Source of the DNA: Candidatus Accumulibacter sp. 66-26
Lineage (GTDB): Bacteria > Pseudomonadota > Gammaproteobacteria > Burkholderiales > Rhodocyclaceae
NCBI GenBank assembly: GCA_001897745.1
Contig: MKUH01000008.1
Location: 121,595-185,594 of the forward strand
DNA length: 64,000 bases
Reading direction: 5' to 3'
Part shown: positions 43,583-55,890 of the stretch, piece by piece
Layout of the letters: each line of letters begins with the position of its first letter
Numbering within the stretch: position 1 is the first letter of the stretch
The notes under the pieces: model-generated
Told to the model about the DNA's origin: nothing
The model's input: only the letters and a program-made list of their open reading frames with translations
Databases searched by the model: none
Made by a program: the position numbers and the translations under genes

Positions 43583-44973
43583 AACACAAGGTCAAGAACA
43601 TCCACTTCGTCGGCATCGGCGGTTCGGGCATGAGCGGCATCGCCGAAGTGCTGGCCAACCTCGGCTTCGGCGTCAGCGGCTCGGACCTCGCCGACAACGC
43701 GACGACGCGCCGGCTCGCCGGGCTCGGCGTGCGCACCGTGGTCGGCCACGCCGAGAGCCACATCGACGGCGCCGACGCGGTCGTCGTGTCGACGGCGGTC
43801 AAGGCCGACAACCCCGAGGTCGTCGCCGCGCGCAGCCGCAAGGTGCCGGTGGTGCCGCGCGCGCAGATGCTGGCCGAACTGATGCGCCTCAAGCAGGGCA
43901 TCGCGGTGGCCGGCACGCACGGCAAGACGACGACGACCAGCCTGGTTGCCTCCATCCTCGCCGAAGGCGGCATGGACCCGACCTTCGTCATCGGCGGCCG
44001 CCTCAACGCCGCCGGCGCCAACGCCCGCCTCGGCTCGGGCGACTTCCTGGTGGCCGAGGCCGACGAGTCGGACGCTTCCTTCCTCTTCCTGTCGCCGGTC
44101 ATGTCGATCGTCACCAACATCGACGCCGACCATATGGAGACCTACGGGCACGACTTCGCGCGCCTCAAGCAGGCCTTCGTCGATTTCCTGCAGCGCCTGC
44201 CGTTCTACGGCGTCGCCGTGCTCTGCGTCGACGACCCGAACGTGCGCGAAATCATGCCGCAGGTGTCCAAGCAGATCGTCAGCTACGGCCTCGCCGAGGG
44301 CGCCAACGTGCGCGCCGAGAACGTGGTGGCCGATGGCGGTCGCATGCACTTCGACTGCGTGCGCGTGAACGGCAGCGTCAGCCGTTTCCCGGTCACGCTC
44401 AACCTGCCCGGCATGCACAACGTGCTCAACGCGCTGGCGGCGATCGCCATCGCCACCGAGGTCGGCGTGCCCGACGCGGCGATCGCCAAGGCGCTTGCTG
44501 AATTCCACGGCGTCGGCCGCCGCTTCCAGCGCTACGGCGAGATTCCCTGCGCCGGCCCGGCCGGCGGCCGCTTCACGCTGATCGACGACTACGGGCATCA
44601 CCCGGTCGAGATGGCCGCAACGATTGCCGCGGCGCGCGGCGCCTTCCCCGGCCGCCGTCTGGTGCTGGCCTTCCAGCCCCACCGTTACACGCGGACGCGC
44701 GACTGTTTCGAGGATTTCGTGAAGGTGCTGAACGGTGTCGATGCGCTGCTGCTGGCCGAGGTGTATGCCGCCGGCGAGCAGCCGGTGGTAGCCGCCGACG
44801 GCCGCGCGTTGGCCCGCGCCCTGCGCGTGGCGGGCAAGGTCGAGCCGGTCTTCGTCGAGGACATCGGCGGCATGCCGCAAGCGATTCTGGATGTCGCCCG
44901 CGACGGCGACGTGGTGGTAACGATGGGCGCCGGCTCGATCGGTGCGGTGCCCGGCAAACTGGCCAATGGCTGA
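43579..44973 (+). CDS. murC: MurC, UDP-MurNAc:L-alanine ligase
   Basis: Adds the first amino acid, L-alanine, to UDP-MurNAc. The 464-residue protein has the N-terminal motif [18 protein letters not shown], the P-loop [33 protein letters not shown], and [12 protein letters not shown], all MurC-specific. ATG overlaps the murG stop. The following ddlB frame opens just before its stop. Confidence 0.97.
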   Translation: MKHKVKNIHFVGIGGSGMSGIAEVLANLGFGVSGSDLADNATTRRLAGLGVRTVVGHAESHIDGADAVVVSTAVKADNPEVVAARSRKVPVVPRAQMLAELMRLKQGIAVAGTHGKTTTTSLVASILAEGGMDPTFVIGGRLNAAGANARLGSGDFLVAEADESDASFLFLSPVMSIVTNIDADHMETYGHDFARLKQAFVDFLQRLPFYGVAVLCVDDPNVREIMPQVSKQIVSYGLAEGANVRAENVVADGGRMHFDCVRVNGSVSRFPVTLNLPGMHNVLNALAAIAIATEVGVPDAAIAKALAEFHGVGRRFQRYGEIPCAGPAGGRFTLIDDYGHHPVEMAATIAAARGAFPGRRLVLAFQPHRYTRTRDCFEDFVKVLNGVDALLLAEVYAAGEQPVVAADGRALARALRVAGKVEPVFVEDIGGMPQAILDVARDGDVVVTMGAGSIGAVPGKLANG

Positions 44974-44983
44974 GATGAAGGCA

Positions 44984-45895
44984 ATGAACGCAAAGGATTT
45001 CGGAAAGGTGGCGGTGCTGTTCGGCGGCAAGTCCGCCGAACGCGAGGTTTCGCTCAACAGCGGCGCGCGCGTGCTCGACGCGCTGCAGCGCAAGGGCGTA
45101 GACGCGCACGCCTTCGACCCGGCCGCGCGCAAGCTCGACGAGCTGGCCGCCTACGACCGCGCGTTCATCGCGCTGCACGGTCGTCACGGCGAGGACGGGA
45201 CGATCCAGGGCGCGCTCGAACTGATGGGGATTCCCTACACCGGCAGCGGCGTGCTGGCCTCGGCGGTCGGCATGGACAAGTGGCGCACCAAGCTGCTGTG
45301 GAAGGCGGCCGGCCTGCCGGTTCCCGACTATGCGTTGCTCGCGGCCGGCAGCGACTTTGCCGACGTCGAGGAGGAGCTTGGCCTGCCGCTCTTCGTCAAA
45401 CCGGCCTGCGAAGGCTCGTCGATCGGCATCAGTATGGTCAAGCAGGCCGGCGAGCTCGCCGCCGCCTACGCCGAAGCGGCGCGCCACGATCCGATGGTGA
45501 TCGCCGAGCGCGGCATCCTCGGCGGCGAATACACGGTCGCCATCCTCGGCGAGCAGGCGCTGCCGATCATCAAGATCGAGCCGGCCACCGAGTTCTACGA
45601 CTACGACGCCAAGTACCTGCGCGACGATACCGCCTACCGCTGCCCCTGCGGCCTGTCCGAGGCGCGCGAACTGGAGCTGCGCGCGCAGGCGCTCGAAGCC
45701 TTCCGCGTGCTCGGCGGGCGCGGCTGGGGGCGCGTCGATTTCCTGATGGACGAGGCGGGCGCCGCCTACTTCCTCGAAGCGAACACCTCGCCGGGCATGA
45801 CCGATCACTCGCTGGTGCCGATGGCGGCGCGCGTCGCCGGCATCTCCTACGACGAACTGGTGCTGCGCGTGCTCGCGCTCGCCGCTTTGGGATGA
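44984..45895 (+). CDS. ddlB: DdlB, D-alanine:D-alanine ligase
   Basis: ATP-grasp enzyme producing D-Ala-D-Ala for MurF. From the ATG at 44984 the protein has 303 residues (E. coli DdlB 306): [19 protein letters not shown] at the start, [33 protein letters not shown] and the metal-binding [15 protein letters not shown]. In-frame ATGs at 44966 and 44975 overlap or abut the murC stop and cannot be excluded. ftsQ follows after three bases. Confidence 0.95.
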   Translation: MNAKDFGKVAVLFGGKSAEREVSLNSGARVLDALQRKGVDAHAFDPAARKLDELAAYDRAFIALHGRHGEDGTIQGALELMGIPYTGSGVLASAVGMDKWRTKLLWKAAGLPVPDYALLAAGSDFADVEEELGLPLFVKPACEGSSIGISMVKQAGELAAAYAEAARHDPMVIAERGILGGEYTVAILGEQALPIIKIEPATEFYDYDAKYLRDDTAYRCPCGLSEARELELRAQALEAFRVLGGRGWGRVDFLMDEAGAAYFLEANTSPGMTDHSLVPMAARVAGISYDELVLRVLALAALG

Positions 45896-45898
45896 ACG

Positions 45899-46648
45899 AT
45901 GTGGCACAAACCGCAGCTGATGACCGCCGTCTCCGATCTGCTCTTCGTAGCAGCGGCTGCGGCGTTGCTCGTCGCTGCGGCGGTGTGGGGGACGCGCTTG
46001 CCGCTCTTCCCGCTGCGCGAAGTGGTGGTCACGCACGAATTGCAGGAAGTGAAGCGCAGCGAGGTCGAGCGCTCGCTGTCCGGGCTGCTGCGCGGCAACT
46101 TCTTCAGCGTCAATCTCGAGGCGCTGCGCCTGTCGCTCGAGCGTCTGCCTTGGGTGCGGCGCGCCGAAGTGCGCCGCCAGTGGCCGGCGCGCATCGAGGT
46201 GAGCATCGAGGAGCATCAGCCGGCGGCGCGCTGGGGCGACGGTTCGGCGCAGCTGGTCAACTCCTTCGGCGAAGTGTTTCCGGCCTCGCTGTCGCGCGAC
46301 GTCCATCTGCCGCTGCTGACCGGGCCGGCCGGCAGTTCGGCCGAGATGCTGCGCCGCTATGTCGAATTCTCGCAAACGCTCGCGCCGCTCGGTCGTCCGC
46401 TCGAGCATCTGGTGCTGTCGCCGCGTCTGGCCTGGCAGCTCAAGCTGGAGGACGGGATGCTGATCGAGCTCGGGCGCGAACAGCCCAAGGCGCCGGTTGG
46501 CGTGCGTCTGGCGCGCTTTGTGGAGTACTACCCGACGCTGTCGGACCCGCGCCGCGCGCGACCGGCGGCCGTCGACATGCGTTACCCGAACGGCTTTGCG
46601 CTGCGGCTTGCCGCCGGTGCGGGCCATGAAGCCAGAGGAAAGCAATGA
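45899..46648 (+). CDS. ftsQ: FtsQ, divisome protein with POTRA domain
   Basis: Bitopic division protein that recruits FtsL, FtsB and later divisome proteins. The 249 residues have a membrane helix at about 12-30 (LLFVAAAAALLVAAAVWG), a POTRA domain (PLREVVVTHELQEVKRSEVERSL, about 38-108), and the FtsQ beta domain. LPWVRRAEVRRQWPARIEVSIEEHQP is the conserved POTRA end. Its stop overlaps the ftsA start by four bases. Confidence 0.94.
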   Translation: MWHKPQLMTAVSDLLFVAAAAALLVAAAVWGTRLPLFPLREVVVTHELQEVKRSEVERSLSGLLRGNFFSVNLEALRLSLERLPWVRRAEVRRQWPARIEVSIEEHQPAARWGDGSAQLVNSFGEVFPASLSRDVHLPLLTGPAGSSAEMLRRYVEFSQTLAPLGRPLEHLVLSPRLAWQLKLEDGMLIELGREQPKAPVGVRLARFVEYYPTLSDPRRARPAAVDMRYPNGFALRLAAGAGHEARGKQ

Positions 46649-47874
46649 GCAGGGATAGCAAGGATCTGATCGTCGGACTCGACATCGGCACGACGAAGAT
46701 CGTCGCACTGGTCGCCGAAGTCACCCCGGAGGGGCGGCTCAACGTGATCGGCATGGGCACGCAAGAATCGCGCGGCCTGCGCAAGGGCGTCGTCGTCAAT
46801 ATCGAGGAGACGGTGGCGGCGATCTCGCGCGTGATCCAGGAAGTCGAGCTGATGGCCGACTGCAAGGTCAAGGACGTGTATACCGGCATCGCCGGCAGCC
46901 ATATCAAGAGCTTCAATTCGAACGGCATGGTCGCGATCAAGGACAAGGAGGTCAGCACCATGGACCTCGACCGCGTGATCGAGACCGCGCGCGCGATGCC
47001 AATCCCGGCCGATCAGGAAATCCTGCACATCCTGACGCAGGAATTCATCATCGACGACCAGGACGGCATCCGCGAGCCGATCGGCATGAGCGGCTTCCGC
47101 CTCGAAGTGAAGGTGCACATCGTGACCGGCGCCGTGTCCGCCGCGCAGAACATCGTCAAGTGCGTGCGCCGCTGCGGCCTGGAGGTGAACGACCTCGTCC
47201 TGCAGCCGCTCGCGTCGAGCTACGCGGTGCTTTCCGAGGACGAGAAGGATCTCGGCATCTGCCTGATCGACATCGGCGGCGGCACCACCGATCTCGCGGT
47301 ATGGACGCAGGGCGCCATCCGCCACACCTCGGTGATCCCGATCGCCGGCGACCAGATCACCAACGACATCGCGATGGCGCTGCGCACGCCGACGCGCGAG
47401 GCCGAGGAAATCAAGCGCAAGTTCGGCTGCGCGCTGTCCCAGCTGGCCGACCCGGAGGACGTGCTCGACGTCGCCGGCGTCGATGACCGCCCCTCGCGCA
47501 AGCTGTCGCGCCGCGCGCTGGCCGACGTCATCCAGCCGCGCGTCGAGGAGCTGTTCGAACTGATCCAGGCCGAACTGCGCCGTTCCGGCTTCGAAGAGGT
47601 GCTGTCCTCGGGCATCGTCCTGACCGGCGGCTCTTCGGTGATGCCGGGGATGATCGAACTCGGCGAGGAGATCTTCCACATGCCGGTGCGCCTGGGAATT
47701 CCGAAGTACACCGGTGCGCTGTCCGACGTCGTACAGAATCCGCGCTTTTCGACCGCCTGCGGCCTGCTGCTCGAAGCGCAGGCGCAGCGCAAGCGCGGTC
47801 TCAAGGTGCGCGAAACGAGAGATTTCAAGCAGGTGCTCGGCCGGATGAAGTCCTGGTTCGAGAAAAATTTCTGA
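46645..47874 (+). CDS. ftsA: FtsA, actin-like membrane tether of FtsZ
   Basis: ATP-binding actin homologue that anchors the Z ring. The 409 residues (E. coli 420) show the phosphate-binding VGLDIGTTKIVALV near residue 9, GLRKGVVVNIEET, the second phosphate loop LIDIGGGTTDLAV, and the adenosine motif GIVLTGGSSVMPGM. The C-terminal amphipathic membrane helix is KSWFEKNF-like (RMKSWFEKNF). ATG overlaps the ftsQ stop. A 56-base A/T-rich spacer leads to ftsZ. Confidence 0.97.
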   Translation: MSRDSKDLIVGLDIGTTKIVALVAEVTPEGRLNVIGMGTQESRGLRKGVVVNIEETVAAISRVIQEVELMADCKVKDVYTGIAGSHIKSFNSNGMVAIKDKEVSTMDLDRVIETARAMPIPADQEILHILTQEFIIDDQDGIREPIGMSGFRLEVKVHIVTGAVSAAQNIVKCVRRCGLEVNDLVLQPLASSYAVLSEDEKDLGICLIDIGGGTTDLAVWTQGAIRHTSVIPIAGDQITNDIAMALRTPTREAEEIKRKFGCALSQLADPEDVLDVAGVDDRPSRKLSRRALADVIQPRVEELFELIQAELRRSGFEEVLSSGIVLTGGSSVMPGMIELGEEIFHMPVRLGIPKYTGALSDVVQNPRFSTACGLLLEAQAQRKRGLKVRETRDFKQVLGRMKSWFEKNF

Positions 47875-47930
47875 TGGGTTTTGGGTTTTGACAATTTCAA
47901 TTTTTTCGATTTTTTGCAGAGGAGCCGACT

Positions 47931-49100
47931 ATGTTTGAGATCATCGACAAGGAAGAGGGCAGCAACGATCTGGGAACCGTGATCAAGGTGATCGGCGTCG
48001 GCGGCGCCGGCGGCAACGCCGTCGATCACATGATTCGCGAAGGGGTCAACGGCGTCGAGTTCGTCGCCGCCAACACCGACGCCCAGGCGCTCAAGCGCAA
48101 CGTCGCCAGCCAGTGCCTGCAGCTGGGCAAAACCGGCCTCGGCGCCGGCGCCAAGCCGGAAGCCGGGCGCAGCGCGGCACTGGAAGAACGCGAGCGGATC
48201 GCCGAATCGCTCAAGGGCGCGCACATGGTCTTCATCACCGCCGGCATGGGCGGCGGCACCGGTACCGGCGCTGCGCCGATCGTCGCCGAAGTGGCGCGCG
48301 AGCTCGGTATCCTGACCGTGGCCGTGGTGACCAAGCCCTTCGCCTTCGAAGGCAAGCGCCTGAAAGTCGCCGAAGCCGGCATCGCCGAGTTGCAGAAGCA
48401 CGTCGACTCGCTGATCGTCATCCTCAACGACAAGCTGATGGACGTGCTCGGCGACGATGTGTCGATGGACGAAGCCTTCAAGGCCGCAGACAACGTGCTG
48501 CGCAACGCCGTCGGCGGCATCGCCGAGATCATCAACTTCCCGGGTCTGGTCAACGTCGACTTCGAGGACGTGCGCACCGTGATGAGCGAAATGGGCATGG
48601 CCATGATGGGTTCGGCCTACGCCTCCGGCGTCGACCGCGCGCGCATCGCCGCCGAGCAGGCCGTCGCCTCGCCGCTGCTCGAAGGCATCAACCTGTCCGG
48701 TGCCAAGGGCGTGCTGGTCAACATCACCTCGACGCGCGGCCTGAAGATGAAGGAAGTGAACGAAGTGATGAACACCGTCCGCGAGTTCGCCGCCGAGGAC
48801 GCGCACATCATCTTCGGCGCCGTCTACGACGAGAACATGGGCGAGGACATCCGCGTCACCGTCGTCGCCACCGGCCTCGGCCAGGCGCAGGCCAAGCGGC
48901 AGAGCTTCGAAGTGATCAACACGCCGGTCCTGCAGGCCACCGGCACCGACGGCGGCTTCGCCCAGGCCATCGACTACGGCTCGCTCGACGCGGTGCCGGC
49001 AGTGGTGCGCAAGGGCCGCAGCGCGACGGTCGAGGCGCTGGCGAACAGCGGCGTCGATCGCTACGACATCCCGGCCTTCCTGCGCAAGCAAGCCGACTGA
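47931..49100 (+). CDS. ftsZ: FtsZ, tubulin-like cell division GTPase
   Basis: Forms the Z ring. The 389 residues (E. coli 383) carry [14 protein letters not shown], the tubulin signature [23 protein letters not shown] and the C-terminal partner-binding peptide [12 protein letters not shown]. The ribosome site GAGGAG precedes the ATG. The spacer upstream (47875-47930) is unusually T-rich and holds a perfect TTGACA at 47888-47893 but no good -10, so a private ftsZ promoter is possible but unproven. Confidence 0.98.
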   Translation: MFEIIDKEEGSNDLGTVIKVIGVGGAGGNAVDHMIREGVNGVEFVAANTDAQALKRNVASQCLQLGKTGLGAGAKPEAGRSAALEERERIAESLKGAHMVFITAGMGGGTGTGAAPIVAEVARELGILTVAVVTKPFAFEGKRLKVAEAGIAELQKHVDSLIVILNDKLMDVLGDDVSMDEAFKAADNVLRNAVGGIAEIINFPGLVNVDFEDVRTVMSEMGMAMMGSAYASGVDRARIAAEQAVASPLLEGINLSGAKGVLVNITSTRGLKMKEVNEVMNTVREFAAEDAHIIFGAVYDENMGEDIRVTVVATGLGQAQAKRQSFEVINTPVLQATGTDGGFAQAIDYGSLDAVPAVVRKGRSATVEALANSGVDRYDIPAFLRKQAD

Positions 49101-49136
49101 CAGCCCGCTCCGCTGTCATCGGCCTCCTCTGCAAAA

Positions 49137-49182
49137 GGGGAATCGGCGCCTTGTGCTACAATGCGCCGATTCCCCGTCTTTT
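49137..49182 (+). terminator. Terminator hairpin of ftsZ with the lpxC -10 in its loop
   Basis: GGGGAATCGGCGC (49137-49149) pairs perfectly with GCGCCGATTCCCC (49163-49175) and is followed by GTCTTTT. The loop contains TGTGCTACAAT, an extended -10 (TACAAT at 49156-49161), eight bases before the lpxC ATG region. The same bases may therefore stop transcription from ftsZ and start lpxC transcription. Confidence 0.75.
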
Positions 49183-49189
49183 CAAGCAC

Positions 49190-50107
49190 ATGCTCAAACA
49201 GCGCACGCTCAAATCGCTGATCCGCGCCTCCGGCGTCGGTCTGCACTCCGGCGTCAAGGTCAATATGACGCTACGTCCGGCCGCGCCGGATACCGGCATC
49301 GTCTTCCGCCGCGTCGACCTCGACCCGGTGGTCGATCTGCCCGCGTCGGCCCTGATGGTCGGCGATACGCGCATGTGCTCCTGTCTCGAGAACGAGGGTG
49401 CCAAGGTCGGTACCATCGAGCACCTGATGTCGGCCTTCGCCGGGCTCGGCATCGACAATGCCTTCGTCGACCTCGACGCCGCCGAAGTGCCGATCCTCGA
49501 CGGCTCGGCGTCGCCCTTCGTCTTCCTGATCCAGTCGGCCGGCATCGAAGAGCAGGGCGCGGCCAAGAAGTTCATCCGCGTCAAGCGTCCGATCGAAGTG
49601 CGCGAAGGCGACAAGCTGGCGCGCTTCGAGCCCTACGACGGTTTCCGCATGGCGTTTTCCATCGTCTTCAATCACCCTGCGATCGACCGCACCGGACAGG
49701 AAGTGACCTTCGATTTCGCCGAGCACTCGTACGTGCGCGAAATCGCCCGCGCCCGTACCTTCGGCTTCATGCAGGAAGTCGAGTGGCTGCGCGAGAACGG
49801 CCTGGCGCAAGGCGGCGGGCTCGACAACGCCGTCGTGCTCGACGAGTTTCGCGTGCTCAATGCCGACGGCCTGCGCTACGGCGACGAATTCGTGAAACAC
49901 AAGGTGCTCGACGCGATCGGCGACCTCTATCTGCTCGGCCACCCCCTGCTCGCCTCGGTCGTCGCCCATAAATCCGGCCATGCGCTGAACAACGCGCTGG
50001 CGCGCGAACTGCTCGCCAACGAGGATGCCTGGGAGTTCGTCACCTTCGAGGATCAGGCGCTGGCGCCGCAGGCGGTGGCGCGCTGGCTGGCCTTGCCGAC
50101 GACCTGA
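49190..50107 (+). CDS. lpxC: LpxC, UDP-3-O-acyl-N-acetylglucosamine deacetylase
   Basis: Zinc hydrolase for the committed step of lipid A synthesis. The 305 residues (E. coli 305) start [21 protein letters not shown]. Zinc ligand His78 is in TIEHLMSA, the catalytic segment includes LDGSASPF, and the second metal motif is [14 protein letters not shown]. The final helix [11 protein letters not shown] is also typical. No Shine-Dalgarno sequence is visible before the ATG, and the predicted leader is only about 20 bases. Confidence 0.97.
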   Translation: MLKQRTLKSLIRASGVGLHSGVKVNMTLRPAAPDTGIVFRRVDLDPVVDLPASALMVGDTRMCSCLENEGAKVGTIEHLMSAFAGLGIDNAFVDLDAAEVPILDGSASPFVFLIQSAGIEEQGAAKKFIRVKRPIEVREGDKLARFEPYDGFRMAFSIVFNHPAIDRTGQEVTFDFAEHSYVREIARARTFGFMQEVEWLRENGLAQGGGLDNAVVLDEFRVLNADGLRYGDEFVKHKVLDAIGDLYLLGHPLLASVVAHKSGHALNNALARELLANEDAWEFVTFEDQALAPQAVARWLALPTT

Positions 50108-50112
50108 CCGTC

Positions 50113-50301
50113 ATGTGGCTGCTGCGCTTGCTGGCGGTTCTCACGGTAATCGCGGTGGCGGGCGGCGTGGCAGCCTTCCTGCTGACCCGCGATCGGAAGT
50201 ATCTGGCGTTTTCCTGGCGCTTGTTCCGCTATGCCCTGTTCGTTGCGTTGGGCGTTTTCGCGCTGATGATCCTCGAGCGCGTCGCCGTCATTCCCGTATA
50301 G
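50113..50301 (+). CDS. Small two-helix membrane protein of unknown function
   Basis: A 62-residue protein with two hydrophobic segments: LLRLLAVLTVIAVAGGVAAFLL (about 3-24) and YALFVALGVFALMILERVAVI (about 40-60), joined by the basic loop TRDRKYLAFSWRLFR. It starts five bases after the lpxC stop and probably depends on its transcript. Its last 14 bases overlap the end of dciA on the other strand. No family was recognised. Confidence 0.7.
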   Translation: MWLLRLLAVLTVIAVAGGVAAFLLTRDRKYLAFSWRLFRYALFVALGVFALMILERVAVIPV

Positions 50302-50722
50302 CCGCGTGCGCCAGCAGGCTCTGCAGCGCCGCGCGCAGCGGCGAGTCGGGCAGGCTGCCGGTCAGTTCGGAAAGTTCGCGCCCGGTTCTCGCGCTCAGCG
50401 GTTTCTGGGTGGAAGTGATTGATTGGGTTGGGGTTTCCCTGGCTTGCACTTTGACCTGAACCCCGCTACACTCGAGACCTTTTTTACAAAACTCGTCCGC
50501 CAGCGACGGTGCCATCTGGCGCAGCTTGGCGGCGACCGCGCCGCTTTCGGCGTGGATAACGACCACCCCCGACTTGTAATTGGCCACGCAGCTCGCGTGG
50601 CCCAGGTGCGCGGGCGCGAATCCTTCATACAGGCGCGTCAGCTTCATGAGCAGTCGCGCGTGTGCCAGCACTTTGCCGGCGCCGTCGGCGGCTTCGAGAT
50701 AGTTTTCGAGTGAGTTGTGCAT
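50288..50722 (-). CDS. dciA: DciA-family (DUF721) protein, probable replicative helicase loader
   Basis: A 144-residue protein whose N-terminal 90 residues fit the DUF721/DciA domain: an initial helix (LLMKLTRLYEGFAP) and the core ASCVANYKSGVVVIHAESGAVAAKLRQMAPSLADEF. DciA homologues interact with DnaB and are the usual helicase loader in bacteria lacking DnaC. The C-terminus is a low-complexity Ser/Thr/Ala tail. Start choice: ATG 50722, giving MHNSLENYL, or ATG 50752 ten codons upstream, which would overlap the M23 gene start. It is convergent with the small membrane gene. Confidence 0.8.
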   Translation of the reverse strand: MHNSLENYLEAADGAGKVLAHARLLMKLTRLYEGFAPAHLGHASCVANYKSGVVVIHAESGAVAAKLRQMAPSLADEFCKKGLECSGVQVKVQARETPTQSITSTQKPLSARTGRELSELTGSLPDSPLRAALQSLLAHAAIRE

Positions 50723-50746
50723 CGGGAACTTCGAGGAGAGGCAACT

Positions 50747-51730
50747 TTGCATATTATTCTCGTCTCCAATCGTCTGGCAACCGCGAAGACCCTGGTCGTC
50801 ACGCGTCGCATGCTGGCTTTGGGGCTTTTCGTCGTGATTTGCCTGTTGCTCGGCACGTCCTTTCTGTTTTCCTACGCCAGCGTCGCTTTCCGTCTTCCTT
50901 TCGTACAGAGTCTGGTCGTCGCCGTGCAGCAGAGCGAAGCCCAGAAGACGCAGGTTTTCGTGCGCGACAACCTGAACGCGATGGCCGGACGCCTCGGTGA
51001 AATGCAGGCGCAGCTCCTGCAGCTCGACGCGCTGGGCGAGCGCATTTCGTCGCTGTCCGGCATCAAGCTGGGCGAGCGGCCGCTCGACGCCAAACCGGTG
51101 CCCGGCGGGCAGGGCGGTCCTTTCGTTCCGCCCGGCGGCGAGCTGGCGCTGTCCGGCGAGGAATTGCAGCGTGAGCTCGATCGTCTGGCGAGTCTGGTCG
51201 AGCATCGGGCCGATACCCTGTCGGTCCTCGAAAGCCGCCTGATGGACCAGCGCATCCGCAACAGCCTGCTGCCGACCATCGTTCCGGTCAAGGACGTGCG
51301 CATCGGCTCGACCTTCGGCGTGCGCGCCGACCCGATGCTCAGCGTCAGCGCCATGCACGAGGGGATCGATTTCGTCGTGTCGCCGGGCACCGAGGTGGTG
51401 TCGGCGGCGGGCGGCATCGTCGTCATCGCTGAAATGCACCCGCAGTACGGGAACATGATCGATATCGACCACGGCAACGGATTTTCGAGCCGCTACGCCC
51501 ATCTGTCGTCGATGCGCGTCAAGGCCGGGCAACTCGTAAAACGCGGGCAGCCCATCGCCGCGAGCGGCAACACGGGGCGCTCGACGGGGCCGCACCTGCA
51601 TTTCGAGGTGCGCTACAACGGCGTCGCGCAAAACCCGGCCCGTTTCCTGCAGCAGAACGGGCAACAGAGCCCCCTGCTCGCCGTCCAGCAGGCCGCGTCG
51701 CCGGCGCGGCCCACCGCGCCGCGCCGCTAG
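50747..51730 (+). CDS. M23-family (LytM-type) metallopeptidase, membrane-anchored
   Basis: Predicted peptidoglycan endopeptidase or amidase activator in the periplasm. The 327-residue protein has one N-terminal membrane helix (LALGLFVVICLLLGTSFLF, about 23-43), a coiled-coil region (about 60-190), and a C-terminal LytM domain with zinc/catalytic motifs HEGIDF (HxxxD), YAHLSS and HLHFEV. All expected LytM metal ligands appear present, so an active enzyme is plausible. The start is TTG 50747 (MHIILVSN), seven bases after GGAGAG; GTG 50717 is the only other option. It is divergent from dciA and precedes secA by 89 bases. Confidence 0.9.
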   Translation: MHIILVSNRLATAKTLVVTRRMLALGLFVVICLLLGTSFLFSYASVAFRLPFVQSLVVAVQQSEAQKTQVFVRDNLNAMAGRLGEMQAQLLQLDALGERISSLSGIKLGERPLDAKPVPGGQGGPFVPPGGELALSGEELQRELDRLASLVEHRADTLSVLESRLMDQRIRNSLLPTIVPVKDVRIGSTFGVRADPMLSVSAMHEGIDFVVSPGTEVVSAAGGIVVIAEMHPQYGNMIDIDHGNGFSSRYAHLSSMRVKAGQLVKRGQPIAASGNTGRSTGPHLHFEVRYNGVAQNPARFLQQNGQQSPLLAVQQAASPARPTAPRR

Positions 51731-51780
51731 GCGCGGACCCCGACCGGGCGCGCGCCGCCGCGCCGCGTCGGGGCGCATGC

Positions 51781-51786
51781 TAGAAT
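51781..51786 (+). promoter_or_regulatory. Candidate -10 (TAGAAT) of secA
   Basis: TAGAAT lies 34 bases before the secA ATG, after a GC-rich stretch with partial inverted repeats (CCCCGAC...GTCGGGG). No clear -35 was found, and no SecM-type gene precedes secA. Confidence 0.45.
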
Positions 51787-51819
51787 CGCCCCCTTTCAGC
51801 CTTCGCTACCACACCAAGA

Positions 51820-54546
<2,727 letters not shown>

Positions 54547-54580
54547 TTCCCGGAACCGACCGGTTTTCCCATCGGCAAGG

Positions 54581-54610
54581 AGGCACAGAGAGCGTTCGAT
54601 CTCTGTGCCT
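54581..54610 (+). terminator. Hairpin between secA and argJ, weak terminator
   Basis: AGGCACAGAGA pairs with TCTCTGTGCCT (11 bp, loop of eight), 34 bases after the secA stop. The following sequence (CTGCGTTTGG) has only a short T-run, so termination may be partial. Confidence 0.5.
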
Positions 54611-54632
54611 CTGCGTTTGGAGATTCTAGAAA

Positions 54633-55877
54633 ATGCCAGTCAATTATCAGACGCCCGCTCCCGAAGCCCTGTTTCCCGTCGCCGGCGTCCGCCTCGGCGT
54701 CGCCGAGGCCGGCATCCGCAAGGCGAACCGCCGCGATCTGACGCTGCTTGCGCTCGATCCCGGCTGTCGCGTCGCCGGCGTATTTACGGAGAACCGCTTC
54801 TGCGCCGCGCCGGTCCAGCTCTGCCGTCGCCATCTGGAGCTCGGCAGCGAGATTCGCGCGCTGGTCATCAACACCGGCATCGCCAACGCCGGCACCGGCG
54901 AAGCCGGCGTGCAGGCGGCCTGGCAGACCTGTTCCGGGGTCGGCAAGCTGTTCGGCATCGAAGAGCGTCAGGTGCTGCCTTTCTCGACCGGCGTCATCCT
55001 CGAACCGCTGCCGGTCGAACGTCTGCTCGGCGGCCTGCCGGCCTGCGCCGACGATTTGAAAGCCGATAACTGGCATGCCGCCGCGCACGCCATCATGACG
55101 ACCGACACCGTCGCCAAGGCGGCCTCGCGGCGCGTCGACATCGGCGGCAGGACGGTGACCATCACCGGCATCAGCAAGGGCGCCGGCATGATCAAGCCGA
55201 ACATGGCGACCATGCTCGGCTTCATGGCCACCGACGCCGGCATTGCCGCGCCGCTGCTGCGCCAGCTGGTGCGCGAGGCGGCCGACGAATCGTTCAACTG
55301 CATCACGGTCGATGGCGACACCTCGACCAACGACTCCTTCATCCTGATCGCCAGCGGCCAGTCCGGCGTCGAATTCACCGAGGCCGACGCTTCCGCCGCC
55401 GGCTACGCGCAGCTGCGCGCGGCGGTGATCGCCGTCGCCGTCGAGCTGGCGCAGGCCATCATCCGCGACGGCGAGGGCGCGACCAAGTTCATGACGATCG
55501 CCGTCGAAGGCGGCAAGGATCGCGAGGAATGCAAGCGCGTCGGCTACGCGATCGGCCACTCGCCACTCGTGAAGACGGCCTTCTTCGCCTCCGATCCCAA
55601 TCTCGGACGCATCCTGGCCGCGATCGGCTACGCCGGGATCAAGGATCTCGACGTGAATGGGGTGCGCGTCTGGCTGGCCAGCGCCGGCGAGGAAGTCCTG
55701 GTTGCCGAGAGCGGCGGGCGGGCGGCGGCGTACCGCGAGGAGGACGGCGCCCGCATCATGCAGCAGTCCGAAATCACCGTGCGCGTCGACCTCGGGCGCG
55801 GCGCGGCGCGCAGCAACGTCTATACCTGCGACTTCTCGTACGACTACGTGAAGATCAACGCCGACTACCGGAGCTAG
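54633..55877 (+). CDS. argJ: ArgJ, bifunctional glutamate N-acetyltransferase / amino-acid acetyltransferase
   Basis: Transfers acetyl from N-acetylornithine to glutamate in the cyclic arginine pathway, and may also use acetyl-CoA. The 414-residue precursor contains [21 protein letters not shown], whose central threonine (NMAT-ML) is the autocleavage site and nucleophile that splits ArgJ into alpha and beta chains. Other family motifs are [15 protein letters not shown] and GDTSTNDSF. The ATG at 54633 is preceded by TTTGGAGATT. Neighbours are unrelated to arginine synthesis. Confidence 0.96.
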   Translation: MPVNYQTPAPEALFPVAGVRLGVAEAGIRKANRRDLTLLALDPGCRVAGVFTENRFCAAPVQLCRRHLELGSEIRALVINTGIANAGTGEAGVQAAWQTCSGVGKLFGIEERQVLPFSTGVILEPLPVERLLGGLPACADDLKADNWHAAAHAIMTTDTVAKAASRRVDIGGRTVTITGISKGAGMIKPNMATMLGFMATDAGIAAPLLRQLVREAADESFNCITVDGDTSTNDSFILIASGQSGVEFTEADASAAGYAQLRAAVIAVAVELAQAIIRDGEGATKFMTIAVEGGKDREECKRVGYAIGHSPLVKTAFFASDPNLGRILAAIGYAGIKDLDVNGVRVWLASAGEEVLVAESGGRAAAYREEDGARIMQQSEITVRVDLGRGAARSNVYTCDFSYDYVKINADYRS

Positions 55878-55890
55878 CCGGCCGCCGCCG

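Noticed and set aside
47888..47916. Private ftsZ promoter from the perfect TTGACA
   Set aside because: No acceptable -10 at 16-18 bases; the T-rich spacer makes chance matches likely.
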